A DNA stretch of 64,000 nucleotides from an uncultured Sutterella sp. Lineage in GTDB: Bacteria > Pseudomonadota > Gammaproteobacteria > Burkholderiales > Burkholderiaceae_F. Positions 35,539 to 43,790 of this stretch are shown one piece after another. Location of the stretch: assembly GCA_905198475.1 (NCBI GenBank), contig CAJKCQ010000003.1, forward strand, positions 10,376 to 74,375. Reading direction: 5' to 3'. A program made the position numbers and the translations under genes. Below the pieces are notes generated by a model. That model had not been told where the DNA came from and made no database searches. It saw nothing but the letters and a program-made list of their open reading frames with translations. Position 1 is the stretch's first letter. The number at the start of each line of letters is the position of its first letter.

Positions 35539-36888
35539 TTAGACGCGCAGGGGGAGCGGGGTGGTGGGCTTGAGCCAGGCCGTGCCGGTCGACTGGACCG
35601 GCTGGCCGCCGCCGTTGACGCAGCCGCCCGGGCAGTTCATCACTTCGATGAAGTGGTAGCGGTTCTTGTCGACGCGAACGCGGTTGAGGACTTCCTTGAG
35701 GCCCTGGTTGGCGCCGTTGACGACGCAGACGCGGACTTCAAAGATCTTGCCGCCGAGCGCCTTGACGGGCACCGGGATCGTCGCTTCGACGATGGCGTTG
35801 TTGTGGCCGCGGACGACTTCGATGTCGCCCTTTTCGAGCTCCTTGCCCGAAAGCGCGAAGTAGGCCGTGCGCAGCGCCGCCTCCATCACGCCGCCCGAGC
35901 AGCCGAAGATCGTGCCCGCGCCCGTGTAGACCTCAAGCGGAGCGCGCTCGCGGGTCTTGGGCATGGTGAGCGGATTGATGCCCTTGCGGCGGAAGAGCTC
36001 GGCGAGGTCGCGCGCCGTGAGGGACGCGTCGATGTCCTGGAAGGACGGGGTGTCGGCCGGGATCTCCTTGTTTGCGACGAGCCAGCGCCAGGCGGAGTTC
36101 ATCTCGGGGCGGGAGGCCTCGAAAATCTTCGCCGTGCAGGGCGTGCAGGAGACGAAGTACACCTTGCGCGGATCGCACTTGAGGATGTACTTGGCGGCCC
36201 AGGTCTTGGCGAGGGTGCCGCCCATCTGCAGCGGGGACTTGGCCGTGGAGAGGTGCGGGAGCATGTCGGCGGCGTACGTTTCGGCGTACTTCACCCAGCC
36301 CGGGCAGCAGGAGGTGAAGTGCGGGAACGGGTGCTTGCCTTGTTCGTCCACTTCCGGACCACGTTCGCCGAGGATCCAGTACTGGACCTTCTTCACGAAC
36401 TCCGTGCCTTCCTCAATGATCGTCTGGTCGGCCGTCGAGTTGCAATCGTACGTCACGAAGCCGGCGGCTTCGAGGGCGTTGACGAGCTGCTCGGTCGAGA
36501 GTTCGCCGGGGGCGCCGCCGAACTCCTCGCAGATCGACACGCGCACGGCCGGCGAGGGCTGGGCGACGACGATCTTGTCCTTGGCGTCGAGCACGCGCTC
36601 GACCTGGTCGACGAAGCTCATCTGCTCGATCGCGTTGAACGGGCAGGCGACGAGGCACTGGCCGCAGGAGAGACACGCGTCTTCAACGATCGAGTGCTTG
36701 GCGCCGAGACCGCCCTTGATGGCGTCGGTCGGGCAGAACTTGCGGCAGGTGTCACACCCGACGCAGTGATCCTTGTTGATGTGGATGATGCCGCGCAGTT
36801 CACCCTTGCGCAGATTGCCGTGGAAGGCGGGGTCGTTCTGGCCGTAGGCGTTTGCGCCCGGCAGGAACGTACGAACCGTGGTCGTCAT
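35539..36888 (-). CDS. hydA: [FeFe] hydrogenase large (catalytic) subunit
   Basis: Catalyses reversible H2 oxidation. The 449-residue product has two N-terminal [4Fe-4S] motifs (C42/C45/C48/C52 and C72/C75/C78/C82), then the H-cluster domain: L1 TSCCPGW (192-198), L2 SCTPCTAKIFE (247-257) and L3 EVMNCPGGC (415-423) followed by VNGGGQP. L2 normally reads MPCxxKxxE; here Met is Thr249 and the residue before it is Cys248, while C251, K254 and E257 are kept. Proton-path Cys195 is present. The two-cluster architecture resembles periplasmic Desulfovibrio enzymes. GGAG lies nine bases before the ATG. Confidence 0.95.
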   Translation of the reverse strand: MTTTVRTFLPGANAYGQNDPAFHGNLRKGELRGIIHINKDHCVGCDTCRKFCPTDAIKGGLGAKHSIVEDACLSCGQCLVACPFNAIEQMSFVDQVERVLDAKDKIVVAQPSPAVRVSICEEFGGAPGELSTEQLVNALEAAGFVTYDCNSTADQTIIEEGTEFVKKVQYWILGERGPEVDEQGKHPFPHFTSCCPGWVKYAETYAADMLPHLSTAKSPLQMGGTLAKTWAAKYILKCDPRKVYFVSCTPCTAKIFEASRPEMNSAWRWLVANKEIPADTPSFQDIDASLTARDLAELFRRKGINPLTMPKTRERAPLEVYTGAGTIFGCSGGVMEAALRTAYFALSGKELEKGDIEVVRGHNNAIVEATIPVPVKALGGKIFEVRVCVVNGANQGLKEVLNRVRVDKNRYHFIEVMNCPGGCVNGGGQPVQSTGTAWLKPTTPLPLRV

Positions 36889-37222
36889 GGATGCTTTCTC
36901 CGGAGAGGGAAAAGGCGCGGCCTCGGGGGACCCTTGAGGACCCGCCGATCGCGCGATTCTTCTTCTCGTTGCTTCTCCGATGCGTGACGGACAGCCGCTT
37001 CCGGCCGGGGGTGATGGGCCCTGCAGCTGCCAGGGTCGTCAAAACACTCGGAGGTGGTTTTATTTTGAGCCGGGTAAGTCCATTATTTAGGGTAAAAGGG
37101 AGGCCCGGCGAACGCCTGCATTCTATCGTGGAGAATCTTCCAAAGTCAGGATTGAAAGTACCTCTTGCGGGATAAATTAACCTACGTAGAACGGACTGTT
37201 TTCAAATGTTTCTGACAGTCGT

Positions 37223-37236
37223 TTAATGCAGATCAA
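37223..37236. promoter_or_regulatory. FNR/Anr-like binding site
   Basis: TTAAT-GCAG-ATCAA matches the FNR consensus TTGAT-N4-ATCAA at nine of ten half-site positions. It sits 335 bases upstream of hydA, whose product is expected under anaerobic conditions. It is 104 bases from the best leftward -10, which is not a classical activating position, so the site or the promoter call may be off. Confidence 0.5.
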
Positions 37237-37321
37237 ATGCGTCCCGAGCCTATTGCGAAACATTCCTAATTGGGTGAATTCCCGAGAAAAACAGTCGGGT
37301 ATTTTGCCGCGTCATGCACGA

Positions 37322-37358
37322 AGAAAAGGAGGGGCGCCCCAACGGGACGCCTCTCCTT
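37322..37358 (-). terminator. Intrinsic terminator after the HemN-like gene
   Basis: On the minus strand AAGGAGAGGCG pairs with CGCCCCTCCTT (one mismatch) and is followed by TTCTT. It begins about 30 bases past the stop codon and prevents read-through into the hydA promoter region. Confidence 0.75.
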
Positions 37359-37388
37359 CAAAGGGTGGAGTCGCGACTGCCGCCGGGA

Positions 37389-38705
37389 CTACATGTCCGC
37401 TTCCTTCAGGGGCGCGCGCAGCTCCGCGCGCACGTGGTCCATGCCCGCGTAGAAGGCCTTCATCATCACGAGGCCGAGGAACTTGCCCGCGTCGGTGATC
37501 ACGATCTTGTCGGGGTCGGAGGGATCGTCGGTGATGGCGCCCACGAGCCTGAGGCCGAGCATCTCCTTCATCAGGTAGCGGTCGACGTTGACGCTGTGCA
37601 CCTCGCGGAAGTACTTGCGCGAGAGGCGGTGCGAGAAGAGGCCGAGCATCAGGCGGTACTGCATGATGGCGTGCTTGTCGAACTGGCGGCGGCGCTCGAC
37701 GCCCGTGTTGCCAGCGGCGATGCGCTCGGCGTAGCGGCGCAGGCTGAAGGTGTTCACGTAGAGGCTGTCGTTGAGGAAGCTGAAGGCTCCCGAGCCCACG
37801 CCGAGGTACTCGTCGTAGTCCACGACGTACTCGTCGAACCCCTCGTCGTTCGTGCGGCCGAACGTCCAGCTCGTGAGCTGGCGGTAGCGGCTTCCGAGCG
37901 TGTCGAGGATGCAGCGGTACTGGTCGGCGAGCTCCTCGCCTTCGGCGGCGATCGTCGCGCGCACGCTCGAGCGCGTCTGCGAGGTCACCATCAGCGGGTA
38001 GGTGGTCGTCTGGCGCGGATTGAGCTTGGCGATCTTCTCCATGTCGTCGTGGATCACGTCGAGCGACTGTCCGCGGAAGCCGAACATCATGTCCACGTTG
38101 CAGGTGGGGAAGAGCTCCTGCGCGTACTGCAGACGCTCGAAGATCTGCTCGCCGGAGCCGAACTTCTCATAGCGGTCCGAGAGCTTGAGGATGTCGTCGT
38201 TGAAGCTCTGCACGCCGATCGACATGCGGTCCACGAGGCCCTGCAGGTTGCGGAACTGCGGCGTCATGATCACCTGCGGGTCCGTCTCGCAGGAGATCTC
38301 CTTGATCGAGGGGAAGAGCTTCTTGGCGTGCTCGAGCGTCTTGATCAGCTCGTCCTCGAGGATCGTCGTCGTGCCGCCGCCCACGTACATCGCCTGGAAG
38401 TCGTAGCCGAGCGCCTTGACGTACTCCATCTCGCGCCGGAGGTTCTTGAAGTACTCGCGCGCCTTCCACTCCTTGAAGAGGAAGCGGTGGAAGGTGCAGT
38501 AGGTGCACAGCGTGTGGCAGAAGGGCACGTGTGCGTAGAGGAGGTACTTGTGGCCGTCCTGCGGCGCGGGGGGATTCTTCAGAATCACCGGGTCGCAGTG
38601 CAGGTACCGCGTGGTGTAGTAGTTCATCACGCGGTCGGTGAATTTGATCGACCAGTCGGGCAGGAGCTTGCGCGGCTGCGGGACGTAGTGTTGAGCGTTC
38701 GGCAT
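37389..38705 (-). CDS. Radical SAM protein of the coproporphyrinogen III oxidase (HemN/HemW/ChuW) family
   Basis: A 438-residue enzyme with the radical SAM cluster motif CHTLCTYC at about 63-70 (CxxxCxxC with the aromatic before the last Cys) and AMYVGGGTTTIL, the HemN-family glycine motif. DRMSIGVQSFNDDILKL follows, and the C-terminal HemN domain with YPLM and DEYLGVGSGAFSF. It could be an anaerobic haem enzyme, a HemW-like haem chaperone or a ChuW-like haem-degrading enzyme; I cannot decide. It lies next to the hydrogenase locus but is not HydE or HydG. Confidence 0.75.
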   Translation of the reverse strand: MPNAQHYVPQPRKLLPDWSIKFTDRVMNYYTTRYLHCDPVILKNPPAPQDGHKYLLYAHVPFCHTLCTYCTFHRFLFKEWKAREYFKNLRREMEYVKALGYDFQAMYVGGGTTTILEDELIKTLEHAKKLFPSIKEISCETDPQVIMTPQFRNLQGLVDRMSIGVQSFNDDILKLSDRYEKFGSGEQIFERLQYAQELFPTCNVDMMFGFRGQSLDVIHDDMEKIAKLNPRQTTTYPLMVTSQTRSSVRATIAAEGEELADQYRCILDTLGSRYRQLTSWTFGRTNDEGFDEYVVDYDEYLGVGSGAFSFLNDSLYVNTFSLRRYAERIAAGNTGVERRRQFDKHAIMQYRLMLGLFSHRLSRKYFREVHSVNVDRYLMKEMLGLRLVGAITDDPSDPDKIVITDAGKFLGLVMMKAFYAGMDHVRAELRAPLKEADM

Positions 38706-38790
38706 TGAAGTTGTGAAGGGAATGATCTGAGGAGGCCGATTCTAAGTGCAACGCCCCCGCCGGAACACCCTTCGGAAGGGGCATTCTGCA

Positions 38791-38827
38791 AGAAAAACGC
38801 CTTCGGCCGCATCGGGCGGGAGGCGCT
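38791..38827 (-). terminator. Probable terminator after the acyl-CoA ligase gene
   Basis: On the minus strand GCGCCT...AGGCGT encloses a GC-rich interior that can pair further, followed by TTTTCTT. It lies just past the ligase stop codon at 38850. The stem has internal mismatches. Confidence 0.5.
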
Positions 38828-38849
38828 TCTTCGGAGGGCGGCGGGGAGG

Positions 38850-40679
38850 TCAGCCGTGCGTGGCGTAGAGCTTGGTGATCTCGTCCTCGAACTTCTTCGA
38901 GAGCGGCCCGCGCTTGAGCTTGAGCGTGGGCGTGATGAGGCCGCTCTCGATCGTCCAGGGCTCGTTCGTGAGGAGCGCGGAACGCGGCAGGGCGTAGTTC
39001 GGGAAGTCCGACGCGGCCGCCTTGGCGCGTTTGAGCGCCGCGGTGCGCGCGGCGGGCGCGTTGAGGCTCTCGGGGTCCTTCGGATCGAGGCCGAGCGATT
39101 CGGCGAAGCGCGCCCATTCGTCGGGATTGACCACCGTGATGAGCGTGAGGTACGGACGGTTCTCGCCCACGACGTAGCACTGGTCGAAGAGCGGATCGGT
39201 CTCGATCGCCGACTCGAGGTCCGCCGGCGGGATCTTCTCGCCCGTCGAGGTGACGATGATTTCCTTGATGCGGCCCTTGATCTTGAGCATGCCTTCGGCG
39301 TTGAATTCGCCCACGTCGCCCGTGTGGAGCCATCCGTCCTTCGTGAAGGCGGCGGCGGTGTCCTCGGGACGGTGCCAGTAGCCCTTCATGATCGAGGGTC
39401 CACGGATCTGGATCTCGTCGCCCTCGGCGAGGCGCACCTCGACGTTGCAGAAGGGGCGGCCCACCGTGTCGGGTTGGTTGAACTCGACGCTGTTGCCCGC
39501 GATGATCGGGCTCGCTTCGGTCATGCCGTAGCCCTGGATGATCGGCAGGCCGAGGCCGCAGAAGGCGCGGGCGACCTTGTGGTTGAGCGCGGCGCCGCCC
39601 GAGATGGCGATGCGCAGGCGACCGCCGAACTGCGAGAGCAGCATGTCGGCCATGCGGCGCACGAGCGTGACGCGGATGATGCCGTCGAGCCAGGAGCGCG
39701 GACTCTGCTCAAGGGGCATCTTGTTGCGGCGGCAGAAGTCGCGCCAGCCCACCTCGACCGCCCAGTCGAAGAGCTTGCGGGCGATGGGCTTGGACTTGCG
39801 CAGCTTGTCCTGCACGCGCGCGTAGATGCGCTCGTAGACGCGCGGCACCGAAATCACGACCGTCGGGCGGATGACCTTCAGGTCTTCGGCGAGCAGCAGG
39901 ATCGAGCGGTTGTAGGCGATCACGCAGCCCGTGGCGAGCGCGAGGTAGTAGCCCGCGGTGCGCTCGAAGGTGTGCGAGAGCGGCAGGAACGAGAGGAACG
40001 TGTCGCCTTCGCGCGGCGAGACGTCCTCGAGGGTCGCCTTGACGTTGCTCACGACGTTGCGGTGCGTGAGCATCACGCCCTTCGGGCGGCCGGTCGTGCC
40101 GGAGGTGTAGACGATGCCGGCGAGATCGTCCTCGAGCGGCCCCGCGGGGAGGTCGCCCGTCCAGGACGAGCCTGCGGCGAGGAAGGATTCGAGCGCGTGG
40201 ACGCGGAAGAGCCCCTCTTCGCGGTCTTCGGTCTCACCGGGGTCCGTGATGAGCACGTGGTGCAGGTCGGGCATGCGCACGCCCGTGGCGCGGATCTGCT
40301 GCCAGCGCGAAAGCTTGTTCGTGACGAGCGTGCAGGCCTGGCTGTCGATCGTGATGAAGGCGCTCGCACCCGGGGTGTCGATCGCGTGCAGCGGTACGGG
40401 AACGAGGCCGTTGGCGAGCGCGGCCTGGTCGGCGCAGACGTGGTCGCGGCCGTTGGGCATCAGGATCGCCACGCGGTCGCCCGGCTTGAGGCCGAGGGCG
40501 CAGTAGGCGCGGCGCCACTGTTCGACGTGGCGTCCGAGCTCGGCGTAGCTCCAGCTCTCCCACTTTGAGGAGGCGCGGTCAAACTGGCGCAGCGCTTCGT
40601 GGTCTCCCCACTTGCGGATGCTGTGGACGAGCAGTTCGGGTAGGGTGGTCAGCCCGTCGAGTTCACTAGATCGGCCCAT
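38850..40679 (-). CDS. Long-chain acyl-CoA ligase (AMP-forming)
   Basis: Activates fatty acids through an acyl-adenylate. The 609-residue product has the AMP-binding P-loop IVYTSGTTGRPKGVMLTH (about 190-207), QGYGMTEASPI, the GDVGEFNAEGMLKIKGR hinge region and the C-terminal catalytic Lys region. It belongs to the FadD15/FACL-like group with the LPLSHTFERTAGYY element. It stands alone on its strand. AGGAG lies 12 bases before the ATG. Confidence 0.88.
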   Translation of the reverse strand: MGRSSELDGLTTLPELLVHSIRKWGDHEALRQFDRASSKWESWSYAELGRHVEQWRRAYCALGLKPGDRVAILMPNGRDHVCADQAALANGLVPVPLHAIDTPGASAFITIDSQACTLVTNKLSRWQQIRATGVRMPDLHHVLITDPGETEDREEGLFRVHALESFLAAGSSWTGDLPAGPLEDDLAGIVYTSGTTGRPKGVMLTHRNVVSNVKATLEDVSPREGDTFLSFLPLSHTFERTAGYYLALATGCVIAYNRSILLLAEDLKVIRPTVVISVPRVYERIYARVQDKLRKSKPIARKLFDWAVEVGWRDFCRRNKMPLEQSPRSWLDGIIRVTLVRRMADMLLSQFGGRLRIAISGGAALNHKVARAFCGLGLPIIQGYGMTEASPIIAGNSVEFNQPDTVGRPFCNVEVRLAEGDEIQIRGPSIMKGYWHRPEDTAAAFTKDGWLHTGDVGEFNAEGMLKIKGRIKEIIVTSTGEKIPPADLESAIETDPLFDQCYVVGENRPYLTLITVVNPDEWARFAESLGLDPKDPESLNAPAARTAALKRAKAAASDFPNYALPRSALLTNEPWTIESGLITPTLKLKRGPLSKKFEDEITKLYATHG

Positions 40680-40798
40680 TCTTTTCTTCTGCTCCTCTTC
40701 TTACTGCGGGAGCGGAGCGCCGCACGCGGGCCTCTCCGCCGCCAAGGCGAAAACTAAAGCTACTTCACGGGGCGTGCGGAAAGTACGGTCAAAATTCA

Positions 40799-40814
40799 GT
40801 GATTATCCTATCAC
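40799..40814. promoter_or_regulatory. Palindromic operator candidate upstream of cysK
   Basis: GTGAT-TATCCT-ATCAC is an inverted repeat ending 15 bases before the cysK -10 box, so it covers the -35 region. A third GTGAT half-site follows at 40826-40830. The 6-base spacer between 5-base half-sites does not fit CRP. The regulator is unknown. Confidence 0.45.
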
Positions 40815-40826
40815 CATTCCGAAAAG

Positions 40827-40835
40827 TGATATGAT
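40827..40835 (+). promoter_or_regulatory. Extended -10 promoter of cysK
   Basis: TGA-TATGAT is an extended -10 (TGn followed by five of six consensus bases) in an AT-rich window. No -35 match at 17 bases. The predicted start is near 40842, giving a leader of about 63 bases. Confidence 0.55.
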
Positions 40836-40904
40836 TGATTTCGGATGGAGAAACAGCCGCTCCGTTCCGCAGCCGCGGACGCCGGCGCATCAGGAGAATT
40901 ATTC

Positions 40905-41825
40905 ATGAGCAAGTACGCTTCCGTGCTCGAGCTGGTCGGCAACACCCCGGTCGTCCGTCTGTCCCGTCTTTTTCCCGACAATGAAGTCTGGCTCAAGCTT
41001 GAACGCGCCAATCCGGGCGGGTCGGTGAAGGACCGCATTGCGCTGCAGATGGTGCTCGACGCGCAGGCGCGCGGCGACCTCAAGGCGGGCGGCACGATCA
41101 TCGAACCCACGTCGGGCAACACCGGCGTCGGCCTCGCGATGGTGAGCGCCGTTCTCGGCTACCGCATGATCCTCGTGATGCCCGAGTCGATGAGCGTCGA
41201 GCGCCGTCTCCTCGCCCAGGCCTACGGCGCCGAGCTCGTGCTCACCCCGGGGCCCCTCGGCATGAAGGGCGCCGTGGACCGCGCGCTTGAACTCCAGAAG
41301 GAGATTCCGGGCGCCTGGGTCGCCGGTCAGTTTGAGAATCCGAGCAACCCCAAGGCGCACGAGCTGCGCACGGGCCCGGAAATCGTCGCCGACTTCCCCG
41401 AAGGCCTCGACGTCTTCGTCTCCGCCTTCGGCACGGGCGGCAACGTCTCGGGCATCTCGCACGTTCTCAAGAAGGCCTGGCCCACCGTGAAGACCTATGC
41501 GGTCGAGCCGAAGTCGAGCCCGCTGCTCACGGAAGGCAAGGCCGGTCCGCACCGCATTCAGGGCATCGGCGCGAACTTCGTGCCGAAGAATCTCGACCGC
41601 GCCGCGATCGACGAATTCCTCGACATCGCCGATGACGACGCCTTCAACTACGCGCAGCTCGCGGCCCGCAAGGAAGGTCTGCTCGTCGGCATCTCGACGG
41701 GCGCCGTGCTCGCCGCCGTCGCCGGTCTGCTGCCCAAGCTCCCGAAGAACGCGCGCATTCTCGCGCTCAACTTCGACACGGGTGAGCGCTACCTCTCCGT
41801 CAAGGGCTTCGTGAAGGAGGCCTGA
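40905..41825 (+). CDS. cysK: Cysteine synthase (O-acetylserine sulfhydrylase)
   Basis: PLP enzyme making L-cysteine from O-acetylserine and sulfide. The 306-residue product has the PLP lysine in NPGGSVKDRIA (about K44), the substrate loop TSGNTGVG, the phosphate loop FGTGGNVSG, and GISTGAV. The C-terminus GERYLSVKGF fits CysK more than CysM. ATG 40905 has AGGAG eight bases upstream; an in-frame ATG at 40845 would lie too near the predicted transcript start. Confidence 0.93.
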   Translation: MSKYASVLELVGNTPVVRLSRLFPDNEVWLKLERANPGGSVKDRIALQMVLDAQARGDLKAGGTIIEPTSGNTGVGLAMVSAVLGYRMILVMPESMSVERRLLAQAYGAELVLTPGPLGMKGAVDRALELQKEIPGAWVAGQFENPSNPKAHELRTGPEIVADFPEGLDVFVSAFGTGGNVSGISHVLKKAWPTVKTYAVEPKSSPLLTEGKAGPHRIQGIGANFVPKNLDRAAIDEFLDIADDDAFNYAQLAARKEGLLVGISTGAVLAAVAGLLPKLPKNARILALNFDTGERYLSVKGFVKEA

Positions 41826-41860
41826 GCGGCTCCGCGCCCCGGCGGACGCTGAACCCACAA

Positions 41861-41906
41861 CGCAAGGCGGGCGGACGATTCCATGTCGTCCGCCCGCCTT
41901 GCGTTT
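41861..41906. terminator. 18-bp perfect stem-loop between cysK and uup
   Basis: CGCAAGGCGGGCGGACGA pairs without mismatch with its complement at 41886-41903 around a 7-base loop; flanking ACAA and TTTGT extend it imperfectly. It lies between convergent genes. The plus strand continues TTTGTGG, so the U tract is weak. Confidence 0.75.
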
Positions 41907-41949
41907 GTGGGGATGTGAGCCGCGCATCCTTGCGCGGTCTTCGCCGGGC

Positions 41950-43773
41950 TCAGGCCTTGTTCGCGGCCTCCTCCTTCGCGGAGAGCTCCTCCCAACGCGC
42001 CCAGCCTTGGGCGATCTCGCGCTCGAGCTCCTCGAGGCGCGTCTTGTCGCCTTTGAGCTCCTCGACGGGCTTGGCGTGGTAGTCCGCGGCGCTCATGCGC
42101 TCGATGAGCGCCTGCTGCTCGGCCTCGAGCTTCTCGAGCGTTTCGGGAAGGCTCTCGAGTTCACGCGCCTCGCGCCAGGAGAGCTTCACCTTCTGCGGCG
42201 CGGTCGGACGAGGCCGGCGCTCCTCGGCTTTGGGCGCCTCGGACTTCTTCGGTTCGGGCGCCTTCGGGCGCTGTGCGAACCACTCCGCGTAGCCGCCCAC
42301 GTATTCGCGCCAATGACCGTCCCCGTCGGGGGCGAGCACCTCGGTGACGACGTTGTCGAGGAAGCGCCGGTCGTGGCTCACGAGGATGATCGTGCCCGGG
42401 TATGAGGCGAGCGTCTGCTCGAGAAGTTCGAGCGAGTCGATGTCGAGGTCGTTCGTCGGTTCGTCGAGCACGAGGAGGTTCGCGGGGAGCGCAAAGAGGC
42501 GCGCGAGGAGCAGGCGGTTGCGCTCGCCCCCGGAGAGGGAGCTCACGGGAACGTTGGCGCGCCGCGGCGGAAAGAGGAAGTCGCCGAGGTAGGCGATCAC
42601 GTGCTTGCGCTCGCCCGCGATCTCGACCCAGTCCGAGCCCGGAGCGATCGTCTCGGCGACGGTCTTCGTGAGGTCGAGCTGCTCGCGGAGCTGATCGAAG
42701 TAGGCGATCTTGAGGTTCGTGCCGAGCTTCACCTTCCCCGCGTCGGGGGCGATGCGTCCGAGCAGCAGCTTGATGAGCGTGCTCTTGCCCGCGCCGTTGC
42801 GGCCGATGAGGCCGAGCCGGTCGCCGCGCATGAGCGTGAAGTCGAGGTCCTTCACGACGGTGCGCTCGCCGAAGCGCTTCGTAAGGCCCGTCACTTCGGC
42901 GACGATCTTGCCGCTCTTTTCGCCCGCGTCGATCGCGAGGCGGATCGAGCCCATCTGGTCGCGCCGGGCCGCGCGCTCGCGGCGCAGCTGCTCGAGCCGG
43001 CGCACGCGTCCTTCGTTGCGGGTGCGGCGCGCCTCGATGCCCTTGCGGATCCAGACCTCCTCCTGCGCCCAGAACTTGTCGAAGCGCCGACGCTCGAGCG
43101 CCTCGGCGGCGAGCTCCTCCTCCTTGCGGGACTCGTAGGCGGAGAAGTTCCCCGGGTAGGAGCGCAGCGTGCCGCGGTCAAGTTCGACGATGCGCGTCGC
43201 GACGTTGTCGAGGAAGGCGCGGTCGTGGGTGATCACGACGAGCGAGCGCTGGTTCTTGAGCTCCTCACGACAGACCGATTCGAGGAGTGCGATCGCCGTC
43301 ATGTCGAGGTGGTTCGTCGGTTCGTCGAGCAGCATGAGCTGCGGGGCGAGCGTGAAGGCGAGCGCGAGGGCGGCGCGCTTGCGTTCGCCCCCGGAGGAGA
43401 GGTGCGGGTCCGCGTCCGGGTTGAGTGCGAAGCGCGAGAGGTTTTCATCGAGCTTCGCGTAGAGGCGCCACTTTTCGCGCTCGTCGAGCGCGTCGATGCC
43501 GCCTCTCAGAATGAGGCTCTCTTTGATGGTGGCTGCCTCGGGCAGCACCGGCTCCTGCTCGACGTAGTGCACGACGAGGCCGTCCTGGCGCTGCAGCTGT
43601 CCGTCGTCGAGCGTCTGCCGGCCGGCGAGAACGGACAGAAGCGAGCTTTTGCCCGTCCCGTTGCGGCCGATCAGGCCGACCCGCTCTCCGGGTTCGATCG
43701 AAAGGGCGGCTTCGTCGAGAAGCGGCAGGTCGCCGAAGGCGAGATGGGCGTCGGAAAGGGTGATGAGGGCCAT
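41950..43773 (-). CDS. uup: ABC-F ATPase Uup
   Basis: Cytoplasmic ABC-F protein acting on ribosomes and replication intermediates. The 607-residue product has two ATP-binding cassettes: Walker A GRNGTGKSS (about 36-44) and GRNGAGKST, signatures LSSGGERKR and LSGGERNR, and Walker B regions DEPTNHLD and DEPTNDLD. A C-terminal basic linker and coiled coil (about 530-600, LEKLEAEQQAL) is the Uup-type DNA-binding extension. The ribosome site is weak. It lies 82 bp behind the LpoA-like gene. Confidence 0.88.
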   Translation of the reverse strand: MALITLSDAHLAFGDLPLLDEAALSIEPGERVGLIGRNGTGKSSLLSVLAGRQTLDDGQLQRQDGLVVHYVEQEPVLPEAATIKESLILRGGIDALDEREKWRLYAKLDENLSRFALNPDADPHLSSGGERKRAALALAFTLAPQLMLLDEPTNHLDMTAIALLESVCREELKNQRSLVVITHDRAFLDNVATRIVELDRGTLRSYPGNFSAYESRKEEELAAEALERRRFDKFWAQEEVWIRKGIEARRTRNEGRVRRLEQLRRERAARRDQMGSIRLAIDAGEKSGKIVAEVTGLTKRFGERTVVKDLDFTLMRGDRLGLIGRNGAGKSTLIKLLLGRIAPDAGKVKLGTNLKIAYFDQLREQLDLTKTVAETIAPGSDWVEIAGERKHVIAYLGDFLFPPRRANVPVSSLSGGERNRLLLARLFALPANLLVLDEPTNDLDIDSLELLEQTLASYPGTIILVSHDRRFLDNVVTEVLAPDGDGHWREYVGGYAEWFAQRPKAPEPKKSEAPKAEERRPRPTAPQKVKLSWREARELESLPETLEKLEAEQQALIERMSAADYHAKPVEELKGDKTRLEELEREIAQGWARWEELSAKEEAANKA

Positions 43774-43790
43774 GAGTCGGGAGGAATGAA

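Larger units (their letters stand above)
36889..37388. promoter_or_regulatory. 500-bp regulatory region upstream of hydA
   Basis: No gene is supported here; short open frames lack ribosome sites. AT content is clearly higher than in flanking DNA between about 37035 and 37310. A leftward sigma-70-like promoter is CTGACT (37144-37149, minus) with an 18-base spacer to TAGAAT (37120-37125), giving a leader of about 225 bases. An FNR-like site lies further upstream. The first part (37322-37358) holds the terminator of the neighbouring radical SAM gene. Confidence 0.45.

Noticed and set aside
36852..37498. Short plus-strand open frames in the hydA upstream region
   Set aside because: They start inside hydA or end inside the HemN-like gene on the opposite strand and have no ribosome sites or conserved content.
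37389..38705. HydE or HydG as identity of the radical SAM gene
   Set aside because: The core motifs (VGGGTTTIL, DRMSIGVQSF, C-terminal HemN-like region) belong to the HemN family, and HydE/HydG features are not present.
40799..40814. CRP site at the cysK promoter
   Set aside because: The GTGA and TCAC halves are eight bases apart rather than six, so it does not fit CRP.
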